A DNA stretch of 64,000 nt. Source: Nemertoderma westbladi (lineage: Eukaryota > Xenacoelomorpha > Nemertodermatida > Nemertodermatidae). Each line of letters begins with the position of its first letter. Position 1 is the first letter of the stretch. The notes beneath the pieces are model-generated. The model was not told where the DNA came from, made no database searches, and saw only the letters and a list, made by a program, of their open reading frames with translations. Positions 11,501-21,461 of this stretch are shown in pieces. Made by a program: the position numbers and the translations under genes. The stretch is from the NCBI GenBank assembly GCA_032718475.1, contig JAUCBJ010008281.1:1-64000 (forward strand), written 5' to 3'.

Positions 11501-11616
11501 TGACAGAAATAAGTAAAGTCTCAATAAAAACCAGGGCTGCAGTCCCTGATTAAATACTAAGACCTACCGGTATACAATAATCAAAATCGAATAATACTAA
11601 TGTACTTATACTGGAA

Positions 11617-11760
11617 GTACCGGTTAGGACAGTTGGGCCTACGGACCTACAGAAGTACCGGTTCTGGCAGTTGGACCTACGGACCTACAGCAGTACCGGT
11701 TCTGGCAGTTGGGCCTACTGACCTACAGAAGTACCGGTTCAGGTTTACCGGTCGACCGGT
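11617..11760 (-). repeat. 38-bp tandem repeat, four units
   Basis: GTACCGGTT starts at 11617, 11655, 11693 and 11731, exactly 38 bp apart. The unit includes GGCAGTTGG and ACCTACAG. The right element has only about one unit near 53120-53150, so copy number varies between the elements. Confidence 0.85.
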
Positions 11761-12976
11761 ACTTTCTACTTTATTGCTTACTGCAATAAAGTCAATAACT
11801 GTTATTGTACGCGCTTTTGAAGACCTTTAGCAGTTTAACCTGCAAAAATTTATATGTCTTTTGGTTTATAAATAGACTTTAGAAATTGACAAATATTTAA
11901 TACCAATAAACACAACATTAGCAGAAGCCAGCCTAGTGTGCGTCCATTCACCCGCTGGATATACCCGGGAGACTGGATTCTGAGGGCTTAGATTATTATT
12001 GCAGTGTAAGCTTACTGTATTATTCGATTGATCGTTAATAATAATTTCTGACTAATATTATTCACTTTCAGGAAATATTAACAGTTCCTTTTGGACGTGG
12101 CGCTCTATCTAGGTAAACAGAGATATGACTTATACTAATCACAACGGCAAGTCGGTAAGGCTTATGATTCACGTATGAGGCGCATTCTTTAGGAAATGCT
12201 TAGTTATCAGTCACAATCAGGCACACTACCGGTAACACACAATACTGCTCACTAATTTGCCGACCGTCAATGAATTTTATCATATATAAAGCGAACAGCA
12301 ACGGACTCATGTAGTGCTTATCAAATAGCATTAAATTCACTACAAACCACAACAATATAAGTCGCAATCGCTATATATAACCCGTCTCTCTAACCTGTAG
12401 TGTATCAAGAAAATTGGGAAATTTGGGTTCTTTATAGATGTTCTCCAAATAATATTCAACCAAAACACAACAGTAAACAGCAGTATAATAACGTATGTTG
12501 AACCGATAATGTAAGACCGAATTGAGATAAGATAAGATAACAGTTATACGCTCTATAATTTAAGCCTACTAATGTTTCTTCTAAAGTATGAAAACGAGTT
12601 GACTCTAGAGCCGGTGTTCCTGGCCTAGATAGAAACAACACAACAGTATCAAGAAAAAACAGTAAGACTGAACACTCCTAGCACGATCTGCCAAAAAGCT
12701 CCACATCGACAGAAAAAATCGCTCTGATTGGCTGTTAAGCTAAACAAAGAACCATGTGTCCAATGGCCGTTTCCATGTCAGCAACCAGCTGTTAGATGTC
12801 GTAATCTGAATCATCAAGGCTAAGCTGTGCCAGGGTATTTGGTGCATTGCGGGTTTTTTGCCTTACCATGTCCTCCAAAGCACGTATATAGAAGAATGAC
12901 TTTTATGTCCGTTAAAACACCTATAACGGTACCTTGCGGGCGAGGGGGACTGAGTATATCCGCAAAAGCTTTTACA

Positions 12977-13163
12977 CCTACCTGTCAGACAGAGGTCAAA
13001 CTGTAGTCATTAGCAAATCGCAGTCTACTGTACAAGAGATTACCTGTGGTGTACTGCAAGGTAGTATATTAGGTCCTCTGCTTTTTGTATGCTATGTAAA
13101 TGATATGATAAGTAGTATAGATCCCGATTTTATATTCCGACGACAGTGCTCTTATTTTCTCTC
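12977..13163 (+). pseudogene. LINE reverse transcriptase fragment, upstream of the TTAA insertion
   Basis: The fragment encodes the central RT region of a CR1/Jockey-like non-LTR retrotransposon: YLSDRGQTVV, then GVLQGSILGPLLF, then the region leading to the catalytic (Y/F)ADD motif. A small deletion (about 5 bases by comparison with the usual FxLYADD) hits the catalytic motif near 13137, leaving CCGACGAC out of frame. The 5' side is cut by the BEL LTR at 12976 and the 3' side by the piggyBac-like insertion. The LINE resumes at 15758. Confidence 0.82.
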
Positions 13164-13167
13164 TTAA

Positions 13168-13556
13168 CCCATTAAGTCCTAAGGTCTACATTTGTAGACC
13201 CATGCAATATGGTGCTCTCAATTGAAAGCTGTACCAATTTATTTAGTATTTTCACTATAAATCAGACTTAGAGGCATGGGAGTACTATTTAAAGTAAATT
13301 TTAGCCCTCATGTTCGCAATACTAACATCTGACAAAAGCTCAATTTTAGTGAATTTATGCAAAAAGAGTACGAGTCAATTCAACTCTAATTTTAGGACGA
13401 AAGTTGCCTCATGTGACTTGGAGATGCAAATATTATCATCCCTGATAATTTCTGAACATATAAATGAATTATGAAGCTCCCAACAACATGTAATTAGAAT
13501 TCGTGATGTCCTGAATGAGCAAGTCTACAAATGTAGACCTTAGGACTTAAGGGGTA
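13168..13556. repeat. MITE-like unit at the left end of the composite
   Basis: The unit begins CCCATTAAGTCCTAAGG TCTACATTTGTAGAC and ends with the near reverse complement, GTCTACAAATGTAGACCTTAGGACTTAAGGGG (13525-13556). GTCTACATTTGTAGAC is itself palindromic. The interior is AT-rich and noncoding. Confidence 0.8.
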
Positions 13557-13691
13557 CAAATATCACTGAAATTAGTGTAGTACAGTATATACTGTAATTT
13601 CAGAAGACATTTCATACAGGAATATGGATACAGGATACAGGGGCTCATAATTTCACCTGACATAGAGTAGGTACTGTACAGTCGGGCACTT

Positions 13692-13941
13692 TGTCAATAT
13701 TGACATGTTGTCAATATTGACATGTTCCATGTCAAAATTGACATGATGTCAATATTGACATGTTTTGATCATAATTTTTTTAAATATTGTGATTTGAAAA
13801 GTAGAAAATGTTTTTTTGTAAAGAGAATATCTATTTTAATTAATATATTGTTGAATCCAACCAATGTATATTGTTGTTTGTAATAATTTTAATGATATGT
13901 TTTATTGCATGTCAATATTGACATCTAATGTCAATATTGAC
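13692..13941. repeat. Cluster of TGTCAATATTGACA palindromes
   Basis: The 14-bp palindrome TGTCAATATTGACA, or a one-base variant, occurs four times at about 13692, 13708, 13729 and 13746. It occurs twice more at about 13909 and 13928. Together with flanking CATG the units can form hairpins. No gene is here. Confidence 0.85.
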
Positions 13942-14089
13942 ATGAACGCTGGGTTCTTATGTTCATTTCAACCCCACCAAATCTATTTAGAGGCCTTCAA
14001 GCAGTCAAGTAGCATCACAAATACTGAAACGAGCTGTCAAAACGCTTTAGTTAGAGACATTCTTGCTGCATTTTAAATACTGAAAAGAG

Positions 14090-15005
14090 CTTTTGAAACT
14101 ATTTAGGTCTTCGCGCAGCATGTTAAATACTAGAAAAGAGCCACTAAAACTGTTCAGAGTCCTTTGTGCAGCATGATAAATGCTGAAAAGTGCAGTTGAA
14201 ATTGTTCAGAGGGTATCATGTATCATGAGAAAAACTGAATAGAACTGATAAAACTGCCCAGGGGCCTTCGCACAGTTTGAAAAATACATAAAAGATCTCT
14301 CAAAGCTGCTCAGAGATCTTTGTGCAGCATGATAAACGCTGAAAAAAGATTTTGAAATGAAACTATTCAGAGCTTTGTGCAGCATGATAAATGCTGAAAA
14401 GTGCAGTTGAAATTGTTCAGAGGGTATCATGTATCATGAGAAAAACTGAATAGAACTGATAAAACTGCCCAGGGGCCTTCGCACAGTTTGAAAAATACAT
14501 AAAAGATCTCTCAAAGCTGCTCAGAGATCTTTGTGCAGCATGATAAACGCTGAAAAAAGATTTTGAAATGAAACTATTCAGAGCTTTGTGCAGCATGATA
14601 AATGCTGAAAAGAGCTGTTGAAACTGTTCAGAGGTCTTCGAGCAGCTTGAGAAAGACTGAAAATAAGTTTTGAAACTTTCAGGCCTTCACACAGAAGGTG
14701 AAATACTGAAAAGAGTTGATAAAACTGTTCACAGAGTTCTTCATGCAGCATGATAAATGCTGAAAATAAACAGTTGAAATTGTTCAGATGGCTTTGTGCA
14801 ACATGAGAAAAGCTGAAAATTGCTGTTGAAAGTTATAAAACTGTTCAAAGTCCTTCATGCAGCATAAATGCTAAAAAATAACATTTGAAGTTGTTCAGAT
14901 GGCTTTGTGCAATATGAGAATGCTGAAAATAGCTGTTGAAACTGTTCAGATGCCGTCGTGCAGCATGATAAATGCTGAAAAGGGCTGTTGAAACTGCTAA
15001 AAGGC
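14090..15005. repeat. Degenerate ~65-bp repeats with an exact 211-bp duplication
   Basis: GCAGCATGATAAATGCTGAAAA followed by TGAAACTGTTCAGA-like sequence recurs about every 60-75 bp with drift. Within it, 14163-14373 and 14374-14584 are a near-exact tandem duplication with a 211-bp period. Open frames here are short and have no recognisable product. Confidence 0.8.
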
Positions 15006-15028
15006 CTTCATGCAGCATGATGCATGTG

Positions 15029-15556
15029 TCTGCACCAGTGTCTGCACCACTGTCTGCACCACTGTCTGCACCAGTGTCTGCACCACTGTCTGCACCAGGT
15101 GTCTGCACCACTGTCTGCACCAGTGTCCGCACCACTGTCTGCACCAGTGTCTCCACCACTGTCTGCACCACTGTCTGCACCATTGTCTGCACCAATGTCT
15201 GCACCCGTGTCTGCACCACTGTCTGCACCAGTGTCTGCACCAGGTGTCTGCATCACTGTCTGCACCACTGTCTGCACCAGGTGTATGCACCACTGTCTGC
15301 ACCACTGTCTGCACCAGTGTCCGCACCACTGTCTGCACCAGTGTCTGCACCACTGTCTGCACCAGTGTCTGCACCAGTGTCTGCACCAAAGTCTGCACCA
15401 GTGTCTGCACCACTGTCTGCACCAGGTGTCTGCACCATTGTCTGCACCAGTGTCTGCACCAGTGTCTGCACCACTGTCTGCACCAGTGTCTGCACCACTG
15501 TCTGCACCAGGTGTCTGCACCACTGTCTGCACCAGTGTCCGCACCACTGTCTGCAC
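15029..15556. repeat. 12-bp minisatellite TGTCTGCACCA(C/G)
   Basis: About 44 copies of a 12-bp unit TGTCTGCACCAC/G stand head to tail, with one-base slips (CCAGG) and substitutions (CCGCACC, CTCCACC). Because 12 is a multiple of 3 and the unit lacks stops in most frames, long frames are open on both strands (VCTS, SAPV, GADT, VQTL and CRHW repeats). These are artefacts rather than proteins. Confidence 0.93.
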
Positions 15557-15588
15557 ATATTTTTGCACAAAATATGTGTATTTTTGTA

Positions 15589-15753
15589 CCCTTGAAGTCC
15601 TAACGTCTACATTTGTAGACCCTATGTAAAATCTATCTTCCCATATATGTACGTTAACCAAAGTTTGGAATTTTCTTAATAGGTCCACTTTATGCTCACA
15701 ATAAAAATTTCAAGAAATTTCATTGAAGCATTCATGGTCCGGGACTTGCTGGG
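15589..15753. repeat. MITE-like unit at the right end of the composite
   Basis: The unit begins CCCTTGAAGTCCTAACG TCTACATTTGTAGACC, close to the left end of the 13168 unit. It ends GGGACTTGCTGGG at 15753, next to TTAA. It is 165 bp long and noncoding. Confidence 0.7.
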
Positions 15754-15757
15754 TTAA

Positions 15758-16552
15758 AGATCCTATCCATATTTCCAAAAAGTTAAGTGCAGTTCTAGAA
15801 TCCTGTAATGAGTGGTTGGTTGATAATAAGCTATCCATTCACTACGGTAAGACTGAAAGTATTTTGTTTGGTTCCAAAAGAAAGTTAAAGAAGGTAACTA
15901 AGTTTGGAGTCACTAGTAATGGACATAAGATTGAAAATAAAAAGGCTAAAAAAGGTTAAATATTTAGGCACCACATAGGATAACTGCTTATCAGGAGAAA
16001 CTACAGTGAAAAACATTTTCTCGAAAGTTAACAGTAGGCTTAGGTTTCTATACAGAAATAAAAATAGTTTAAACACCGACTCCCGCAAGTTACTTTGCTC
16101 TTCTTTAATACAGTGTCAGAGTGTCACATGGACTATGCGTGCTCTTGTTGGTATGAAGGTTTAACCAAACAGCTTAAATGTAAATTACAAGTATCTCAGA
16201 ATAAAGTAGTACGATTTATTAAAGACTACAAACCTAGGCACCACCTAACTCCAGATGACTTTTCTGAATCTGGACTACTTAACTTAGATAGTAGAGTTAA
16301 GCAGCTATGCCTTAACCATGTGCATAAAGTGTATAATGGTAAATGTCCCAATTAATTAAAACAAAAATTCAACAGAGTACGCAATACACACTCTTAAAGT
16401 ACCAGAGCTAGTGCTTCAAACTTTTACCTCCCGAATTGTAAATCCTTTGAATCTGATACTTTCTTTTTTAACGGCATTAAAAATTGGAACGCTTTGCCTA
16501 ATGAAATTAAAAACCTAAATAACAAAAAATCTAAACCTAAATAATAATTTAT
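15758..16552 (+). pseudogene. LINE fragment: RT C-terminus to 3' end, in the EGF gene intron
   Basis: This continues the LINE downstream of the TTAA insertion: KDPIHISKKLSAVLESCNEWL, LSIHYGKTESILFG, then LRFLYRNKNSLNTDSRKLL, MDYACSCWYEGL and the 3' end. These are the thumb and C-terminal motifs of CR1/Jockey-like RTs. It is decayed, with a frameshift at the A-run near 15950, an in-frame TAG near 15978, a frameshift near 16120 and a stop at 16353-16355. EGF intron sequence (TAATAATTTATCAATAAAT) starts directly after its 3' end, so the LINE inserted in an intron of the EGF gene in the same orientation. Confidence 0.85.
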
Positions 16553-16636
16553 CAATAAATTATATGTAAGTCAATATCCATTCAGTTTGAAATATATATA
16601 AATTATTGAGAATAATTTATATTTTCATTAAATTAG

Positions 16637-19600
16637 ATGATGATGAATGCGATAGTGGTACAAACAATTGCCACAATAATGCCATCTGTACAAATGATGA
16701 TGGTGGATTCACATGTGATTGCATTTTAGGCTATTCTGGAGATGGTGTATCATGCACTGGTAAGTTAATGACATAATAATTTTTAACCAATAAAAAATGT
16801 GCAAGTCAATGTCCATTGAGTTTTAGATTTATATAAATGAGCGAAACATTTTAATTAATCATTTAATTTAGATGATGATGAATGCAATAGCGGTACACAC
16901 AATTGCCACAGTAATGCCATCTGTACAAATGATGATGGTGGTTTCACATGTGATTGCATTTTAGGCTATTCTGGAGATGGTGTATCATGCACTGGTAAGT
17001 TAATCACATAATAATTTATATCCAATAAAAAATGTGCAAGTCAATATCCATTGAGTTTGAAATATATATAAATTAATGAGAAAAATTTATCTTTTCATTT
17101 AAATTAGATGATGATGAATGCGATAGCGGTACAAACAATTGCCACAATAATGCCATCTGTACAAATGATGATGGTGGATTCACATGTGATTGCATTTTAG
17201 GCTATTCTGGAGATGGTGTATCATGCACTGGTAAGTTAATCACATAATAATTTATATCAATAAAAAATGTGCAAGTCAATGTCCATTGAGTTTGAAATAT
17301 ATATAAATTAATGAGAAAAATTTATCTTTTCATTTAAATTAGATGATGATGAATGCGATAGCGGTACAAACAATTGCCACAATAATGCCATCTGTACAAA
17401 TGATGATGGTGGATTCACATGTGATTGCATTTTAGGCTATTCTGGAGATGGTGTATCATGCACTGGTAAGTTAATCACATAATAATATATCAATAAAAAA
17501 TGTGCAAGTCAATATCCATTGAGTTTGAAATATATATAAATTAATGAGAAAAATTATATTTTCATTTAAATTAGATGACAATGAATGCGATAGCGGTACA
17601 CACAATTGCCACAATAATGCCATTTGTACAAATGATGATGGTGGATTCACATGTGATTGCATTTCAGGCTATTCTGGAGATGGTGTATCATGCACTGGTA
17701 AGTTAATGACATAATGATTTTTAACCAATAAAAAATGTGCAAGTCAATATCCATTGAGTTTTAGATTTATATAAATTAGCGAAACATTATAATTAATCAT
17801 TTAATTTAGATAATGATGAATGCGATAGTGGTACACACAATTGCCACAATAATGCCATCTGTACAAATGATGATGGTGGATTCACATGTGATTGCATTTC
17901 AGGCTATTCTGGAGATGGTGTATCATGCTCTGGTAAGTTAATCACATAATAATATATCAATAAAAAATGTGCAAGTCAATATCCATTGAGTTTGAAATAT
18001 ATATAAAATAATGAAAAAAAATTTATATTTTCATTTAAATTAGATGATGATGAATGCGATAGTGGTACACACAATTGCCACAATAATGCCATTTGTACAA
18101 ATTATGATGGTGGATTCACATGTGATTGCATTTTAGGCTATTCTGGAGATGGTGTATCATGCACTGGTAAGTTAATCACATAATAATTTATCAATAAATT
18201 ATGTGTAAGTCAATATCCATTGAGTTTGAAATGTATATCTATTATTGAGAATAATTTATATTTATTTTTCTTTTAAATTAGATGATGATGAATGCGATAG
18301 TGGTACACACAATTGCCACAATAATGCCATCTGTACAAATGATGATGGTGGATTCACATGTGATTGTATTACAGGCTATTCTGGAGATGGTGTATCATGC
18401 ACTGGTAAGTTAATGACATAATAATTTACATCCAATAAAAAATGCGCAAGTCAATATCCATTGAGTTCGAAATATATATAAATTAATGAGATAAAATTTA
18501 TATTTTCATTTAAATTAGATGATGATGAATGCGATAGCGGTACACACAATTGCCACAATAATGCCATTTGTACAAATGATGATGGTGGATTCACATGTGA
18601 TTGCATTTTAGGCTATTCTGGAGATGGTGTATCATGCACTGGTAAGTTAATGACATAATAATTTTTAACCAATAAAAAATGTGCAAGTCAATGTCCATTG
18701 AGTTTTAGATTTATATAAATTAGCGAAACATTTTAATTAATCATTTAATTTAGATGATGATGAATGCAATAGCGGTACACACAATTGCCACAGTAATGCC
18801 ATCTGTACAAATGATGATGGTGGTTTCACATGTGATTGCATTTTAGGCTATTCTGGAGATGGTGTATCATGCACTGGTAAGTTAATCACATAATAATTTA
18901 TATCCAATAAAAAATGTGCAAGTCAATATCCATTGAGTTTGAAATATATATAAATTAATGAGAAAAATTTATCTTTTCATTTAAATTAGATGATGATGAA
19001 TGCGATAGCGGTACAAACAATTGCCACAATAATGCCATCTGTACAAATGATGATGGTGGATTCACATGTGATTGCATTTTAGGCTATTCTGGAGATGGTG
19101 TATCATGCACTGGTAAGTTAATCACATAATAATTTATATCAATAAAAAATGTGCAAGTCAATGTCCATTGAGTTTGAAATATATATAAATTAATGAGAAA
19201 AATTTATCTTTTCATTTAAATTAGATGATGATGAATGCGATAGCGGTACAAACAATTGCCACAATAATGCCATCTGTACAAATGATGATGGTGGATTCAC
19301 ATGTGATTGCATTTTAGGCTATTCTGGAGATGGTGTATCATGCACTGGTAAGTTAATCACATAATAATATATCAATAAAAAATGTGCAAGTCAATATCCA
19401 TTGAGTTTGAAATATATATAAATTAATGAGAAAAATTATATTTTCATTTAAATTAGATGACAATGAATGCGATAGCGGTACACACAATTGCCACAATAAT
19501 GCCATTTGTACAAATGATGATGGTGGATTCACATGTGATTGCATTTCAGGCTATTCTGGAGATGGTGTATCATGCACTGGTAAGTTAATGACATAATGAT

Positions 19601-21461
19601 TTTTAACCAATAAAAAATGTGCAAGTCAATATCCATTGAGTTTTAGATTTATATAAATTAGCGAAACATTATAATTAATCATTTAATTTAGATAATGATG
19701 AATGCGATAGTGGTACACACAATTGCCACAATAATGCCATCTGTACAAATGATGATGGTGGATTCACATGTGATTGCATTTCAGGCTATTCTGGAGATGG
19801 TGTATCATGCTCTGGTAAGTTAATCACATAATAATATATCAATAAAAAATGTGCAAGTCAATATCCATTGAGTTTGAAATATATATAAAATAATGAAAAA
19901 AAATTTATATTTTCATTTAAATTAGATGATGATGAATGCGATAGTGGTACACACAATTGCCACAATAATGCCAACTGTACAAATGATGATGGTGGATTCA
20001 CATGTGATTGCATTTCAGGCTATTCTGGAGATGGTGTATCATGCATTGGTAAGTTAATCACATAATAATTTATATAAAAAAAAATGTGCAAATCAATGTC
20101 CATTGAGTTTGAAATATACATAAATTAATGAGAAAAATGTATATTTTCATTTAAATTAGATGATGATGAATGCGATAGCGGTACACACAATTGCCACAAT
20201 AATGCCATCTGTACAAATGATGATGGTGGATTCACATGTGATTGCATTTCGGGCTATTCTGGAGATGGTGTATCATGCACTGGTCAGTTAATCACATAAT
20301 AATTTATCAATAAATTATGTGTAAGTCAATATCCATTGAGTTTGAAATATATATAAATTAATGAGAAAAATGTATATTTTCATTTAAATTAGATGATGAT
20401 GAATGCGATAGCGGTACACACAATTGCCACAATAATGCCATCTGTACAAATGATGATGGTGGATTCACATGTGATTGCATTTCAGGCTATTCTGGAGATG
20501 GTGTATCATGCACTGGTAAGTTAATCACATAATAATTTACATCCAATAAAAAATGCGCAAGTCAATATCCATTGAGTTCGAAATATATATAAATTAATGA
20601 GATAAAATTTATATTTTCATTTAAATTAGATGATGATGAATGCGATAGCGGTACACACAATTGCCACAATAATGCCATTTGTACAAATGATGATGGTGGA
20701 TTCACATGTGATTGCATTTTAGGCTATTCTGGAGATGGTGTATCATGCACTGGTAAGTTAATCACATAATAATTTATCAATAAATTATGTGTAAGTCAAT
20801 ATCCATTGAGTTTGAAATGTATATCTATTATTGAGAATAATTTATATTTATTTTTCTTTTAAATTAGATGATGATGAATGCGATAGTGGTGCACACAATT
20901 GCCACAATAATGCCATCTGTACAAATGATGATGGTGGATTCACATGTGATTGTATTACAGGCTATTCTGGAGATGGTGTATCATGCACTGGTAAGTTAAT
21001 GACATAATAATTTACATCCAATAAAAAATGCGCAAGTCAATATCCATTGAGTTCGAAATATATATAAATTAATGAGATAAAATTTATATTTTCATTTAAA
21101 TTAGATGATGATGAATGCGATAGCGGTACACACAATTGCCACAATAATGCCATTTGTACAAATGATGATGGTGGATTCACATGTGATTGCATTTTAGGCT
21201 ATTCTGGAGATGGTGTATCATGCACTGGTAAGTTAATCACATAATAATTTATCAATAAATTATGTGTAAGTCAATATCCATTGAGTTTGAAATATATATA
21301 AATTAATGATGAAAAATTTATATTTTCATTTAAATTAGATGATGATGAATGCGATAGCGGTACACACAACTGCCACAATAATGCCAACTGTACAAATAAT
21401 GAGGGTGGATTCACATGTGATTGCATTATAGGCTATTCTGGAGATGGTGTATCATGCACTG
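16637..21461 (+). CDS. EGF exon block 1 (exons 1-21)
   Basis: Exons of 123 bp start at 16637, 16872, 17108, 17343, 17575, 17810, 18044, 18282, 18519, 18754, 18990, 19225, 19457, 19692, 19926, 20160, 20393, 20630, 20868, 21105 and 21339. Exons 2-7 recur as exons 10-15 at a constant 1882-bp offset, and exons 8-9 recur as 19-20 at 2586 bp. Exon 7 has NYDGG and exon 15 ends CIG instead of CTG. Exon 16 uses a GTCAGT donor rather than GTAAGT. Exon 1 is the first after the LINE, and its upstream neighbour is outside or destroyed. Confidence 0.87.

Larger units (their letters stand above)
1..12976 (-). mobile_element. BEL/Pao LTR retrotransposon (left copy), 3' end outside window
   Basis: The element reads on the minus strand. 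Its 5' terminus is at 12976, where the complement begins TGTAAAAGCTTTTG, the same start as both LTR copies of the right-hand element. Next come a long 5' LTR/leader region (12976-7390, interrupted at 8161-10310), Gag (7389-5242), the zinc-knuckle and protease part (5229-3547) and pol (3524 to the window edge). The 3' LTR is not in the window, so LTR length and target duplication cannot be determined. The first ~550 bp of the LTR differ strongly from the right element, while the rest of the 5' region and the coding part align closely. It is therefore an independent insertion of a related subfamily. It lies inside a LINE, whose RT sequence resumes at 12977. Confidence 0.9.
10311..12976 (-). mobile_element. 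Left BEL 5' LTR and leader (distal part)
   Basis: On the minus strand this runs from the LTR start at 12976 to the island boundary. From about 12440 down to 10311 it aligns in inverted orientation with 52445-55010 of the right element. From 12976 to about 12440 similarity is weak apart from the first ~14 bases and patches (for example AGCCGGTGTT). The U3-like end thus belongs to another subfamily. It contains a duplicated ~287-bp module and a 38-bp tandem repeat, annotated separately. There is no coding sequence. Confidence 0.75.
13164..15757. mobile_element. piggyBac-like composite insertion flanked by TTAA
   Basis: TTAA at 13164-13167 and at 15754-15757 bracket an insert beginning CCCATTAAGTCC and ending GGACTTGCTGGG. 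This gives imperfect inverted termini CCCANNAAGTCC with the TTAA duplication typical of piggyBac elements. Removing the insert and one TTAA rejoins the LINE reading frame as DDSALIFSLKDPIHIS, which confirms the boundaries. No transposase is encoded, so the element is non-autonomous. Inside are two shorter units with related inverted ends (13168-13556 and 15589-15753) around about 2 kb of repeats. Confidence 0.85.

Noticed and set aside
14972-15688. Long cysteine-, alanine- or tryptophan-rich frames on both strands
   Set aside because: They arise from the 12-bp minisatellite, which has no stop codons in most frames. There is no start context or domain.
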